5,406 nucleotides of DNA from Candidatus Bathyarchaeota archaeon (GTDB taxonomy: Archaea; Thermoproteota; Bathyarchaeia; TCS64), in the NCBI GenBank assembly GCA_014730055.1, contig WJIV01000035.1, positions 1 to 5,406 on the forward strand, in the 5' to 3' direction. The notes under the pieces were generated by a model that was given only the letters and a program-made list of their open reading frames with translations, made no database searches and was not told the DNA's origin. Shown piece by piece: positions 4,732 through 5,406 of this stretch (positions within the stretch are counted from its first letter, which is position 1; every line of letters starts with the position of its first letter). The translations under genes were made by a program, and so were the position numbers.

Positions 4732-5112
4732 ATGGCAATGCAAAGAGAACTATTTAGAAACGCGTTAAAGAAACCATGCACACTAATCTACCCGTTTGAG
4801 AAAGTAGAGCCACCAGAAGGACTAAGAGGAAAACATGAGTTCGACCCAGAAAAGTGCATAGGCTGTGGTCTATGCGCCCGAGTCTGCCCAAGCTTTGCTA
4901 TTGAGCTTGAAGGAGGCCCGGGTCCAAAATGTACTGGATTAAAGGTTGATCTCGGTAAATGCCTCTTCTGTCAAGAGTGTGAGAATGTCTGCCCTAGGGA
5001 TGCTATAAGGCTTACATCAGAGTACGAGTTGGCAGTAATTAGGAAGGAAGACCAAGTTCTTCATTTCGAGAGACCGCCACCAGAACCGAAAGAACCCAAG
5101 AAAGAAGAATAA
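4732..5112 (+). CDS. nuoI: NuoI/MbhN-like ferredoxin subunit with two [4Fe-4S] clusters
   Basis: 126 residues, a 2[4Fe-4S] ferredoxin-type subunit carrying electrons between the donor (probably ferredoxin) and the small subunit. Ligands are C42, C45, C48, C52 in CIGCGLCARVCPSFAIEL (42-59) and C77, C80, C83, C87 in CLFCQECENVCPRDAI (77-92); each set's fourth Cys belongs to the other cluster, as in bacterial-type ferredoxins. Two further cysteines (C16, C67) lie outside the motifs. The N-terminal PCTLIYPFEKVEPPEGLRGKH (15-35) matches the NuoI lead-in (T-x-xYP-x-E...P-x-xRG-x-H), which fits it to NuoH. The C-terminus is a Pro/Lys/Glu tail (114-126). The ATG at 4732 has AGGAGTGA at 4718-4725; a second in-frame ATG is at 4738. 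It is the last gene of the plus-strand operon, and no NADH or F420 module follows. Confidence 0.95.
   Translation: MAMQRELFRNALKKPCTLIYPFEKVEPPEGLRGKHEFDPEKCIGCGLCARVCPSFAIELEGGPGPKCTGLKVDLGKCLFCQECENVCPRDAIRLTSEYELAVIRKEDQVLHFERPPPEPKEPKKEE
5097..5112 (-). terminator. Pyrimidine-rich termination signal after hycI
   Basis: On the minus strand the bases just past the hycI stop read TTTATTCTTCTTTCTT, which could act as an archaeal T-rich terminator. They overlap the Lys/Glu codons at the end of nuoI, mirroring the plus-strand signal at 5119-5130. Confidence 0.33.
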
Positions 5113-5114
5113 AC

Positions 5115-5406
5115 CTAATTTTTTTTCTTTAAAACATTACCGAGCATTTCAGCGATTTCTTTGGAAGATTTCTCCAGTTCAGGACTCATTTCTGTATAGA
5201 ACTCAATATTCTTTGGTTGTATCCCAAGAAGCTTCACTTTAACATCTAGTGTTTTCTCGAGGTAGCTTATGAATATTGTAAGGGGTAGACTGTGTGTTGA
5301 GACTGCGCTACCTCCAATCTGAGCTGAACTAATTAGTTTCGCCTCACCCGGGTCACCGCGAAAGTTAGCAGCATCCAAAAGAAGCACATGAGTAGGCTCA
5401 TAATCA
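5115..5406 (-). CDS. hycI: HycI-type [NiFe]-hydrogenase maturation endopeptidase, C-terminal part
   Basis: The open frame enters from the right edge without a start, so only about the last 96 residues are visible (whole HycI proteins are about 150-160). It reads DYEPTHVLLLDAANFRGDPG..., then VSTHSLPLTIFISYL and VKLLGIQPKNIEFYTEMSPE. These match HycI/HybD-family blocks: VDAADxGxxPG, with the Asp (visible residue 11) as a metal ligand; TTHNMPL, with His (visible residue 38) as the second; and FLGIQPxxIxFYxxMS near the end. The first acidic ligand and the Gly-rich N-terminus lie outside the window. The enzyme removes the C-terminal tail of the large subunit once nickel is inserted; the large subunit here has such a tail after DPCFSCTDR. 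An in-frame GTG at 5385-5387 would cut inside the conserved domain and is not the start. The gene converges on nuoI with two bases between stops and ends in KKKN. Confidence 0.9.
   Translation of the reverse strand, partial: DYEPTHVLLLDAANFRGDPGEAKLISSAQIGGSAVSTHSLPLTIFISYLEKTLDVKVKLLGIQPKNIEFYTEMSPELEKSSKEIAEMLGNVLKKKN
5119..5130 (+). terminator. T-rich terminator after nuoI
   Basis: An uninterrupted run of eight T (5119-5126), followed by CTTT, begins 7 nt after the nuoI stop codon, with no convincing hairpin before it. Short T-runs are the usual archaeal intrinsic termination signal. The same bases encode the lysine-rich C-terminus of the convergent hycI gene, so it doubles as coding sequence. 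Confidence 0.5.

Noticed and set aside
1..5406. CRISPR arrays, tRNA or rRNA genes, insertion sequences or phage genes
   Set aside because: The window is almost wholly filled by one coherent set of conserved hydrogenase genes; I saw no repeat arrays, transposase motifs or structured RNA in the 205-bp gap.

Overview
The window carries most of a membrane-bound, complex I-like group 4 [NiFe] hydrogenase, almost certainly from an archaeon. The archaeal call rests on TATA-type promoters (TTTTTATA on both sides of the divergent intergenic region), a T-run in place of a hairpin terminator, GGAGG-type ribosome binding sites, frequent AGA/AGG arginine codons, and protein motifs closest to those I recall from archaeal Mbh/Fpo-type subunits. 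I cannot fix the lineage from the sequence. A thermophilic or anaerobic member of the Thermoproteota/TACK group is a guess.

Layout. Positions 1-1040 are a minus-strand operon of membrane-arm genes, read from right to left: NuoJ N-terminal half (795-1040), NuoJ C-terminal half/MbhE-like (526-798), NuoK (215-526), and the start of a NuoL/M/N (MrpD)-type antiporter subunit that runs off the left edge (1-221). These genes overlap by 1-7 nt. Positions 1041-1245 are a gene-free divergent promoter region. Positions 1246-5112 are a tight plus-strand operon in the order A, B, C, D, H, I: NuoA, hydrogenase small subunit, NuoC-like 30 kDa subunit, hydrogenase large subunit, NuoH and a two-cluster ferredoxin (NuoI). 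Spacing runs from a 32-nt overlap to a 10-nt gap. A convergent, right-truncated minus-strand gene (5115-5406) encodes a HycI-type hydrogenase maturation protease, separated from nuoI by two bases.

How they work together. The large subunit keeps both CxxC pairs that hold the Ni-Fe centre, and the small subunit has CxxC...C...C ligands for the proximal [4Fe-4S] cluster, so the catalytic site should be a hydrogenase and not a quinone site. The ferredoxin subunit would pass electrons to it, most plausibly from reduced ferredoxin, for H2 evolution or the reverse. NuoH, NuoA, the split NuoJ, NuoK and the antiporter subunit would couple this to H+ or Na+ translocation. The large subunit still carries a 29-residue tail after its DPCxxCTDR motif, which is the substrate expected for the adjacent HycI protease.

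The most notable point is the combination: an intact [NiFe] site together with a NuoA and J/K set of subunits typical of true complex I/Fpo. That makes this an intermediate-looking architecture between energy-converting hydrogenases and respiratory complex I. No NADH (NuoEFG) or F420 (FpoF) input module is present in the window.
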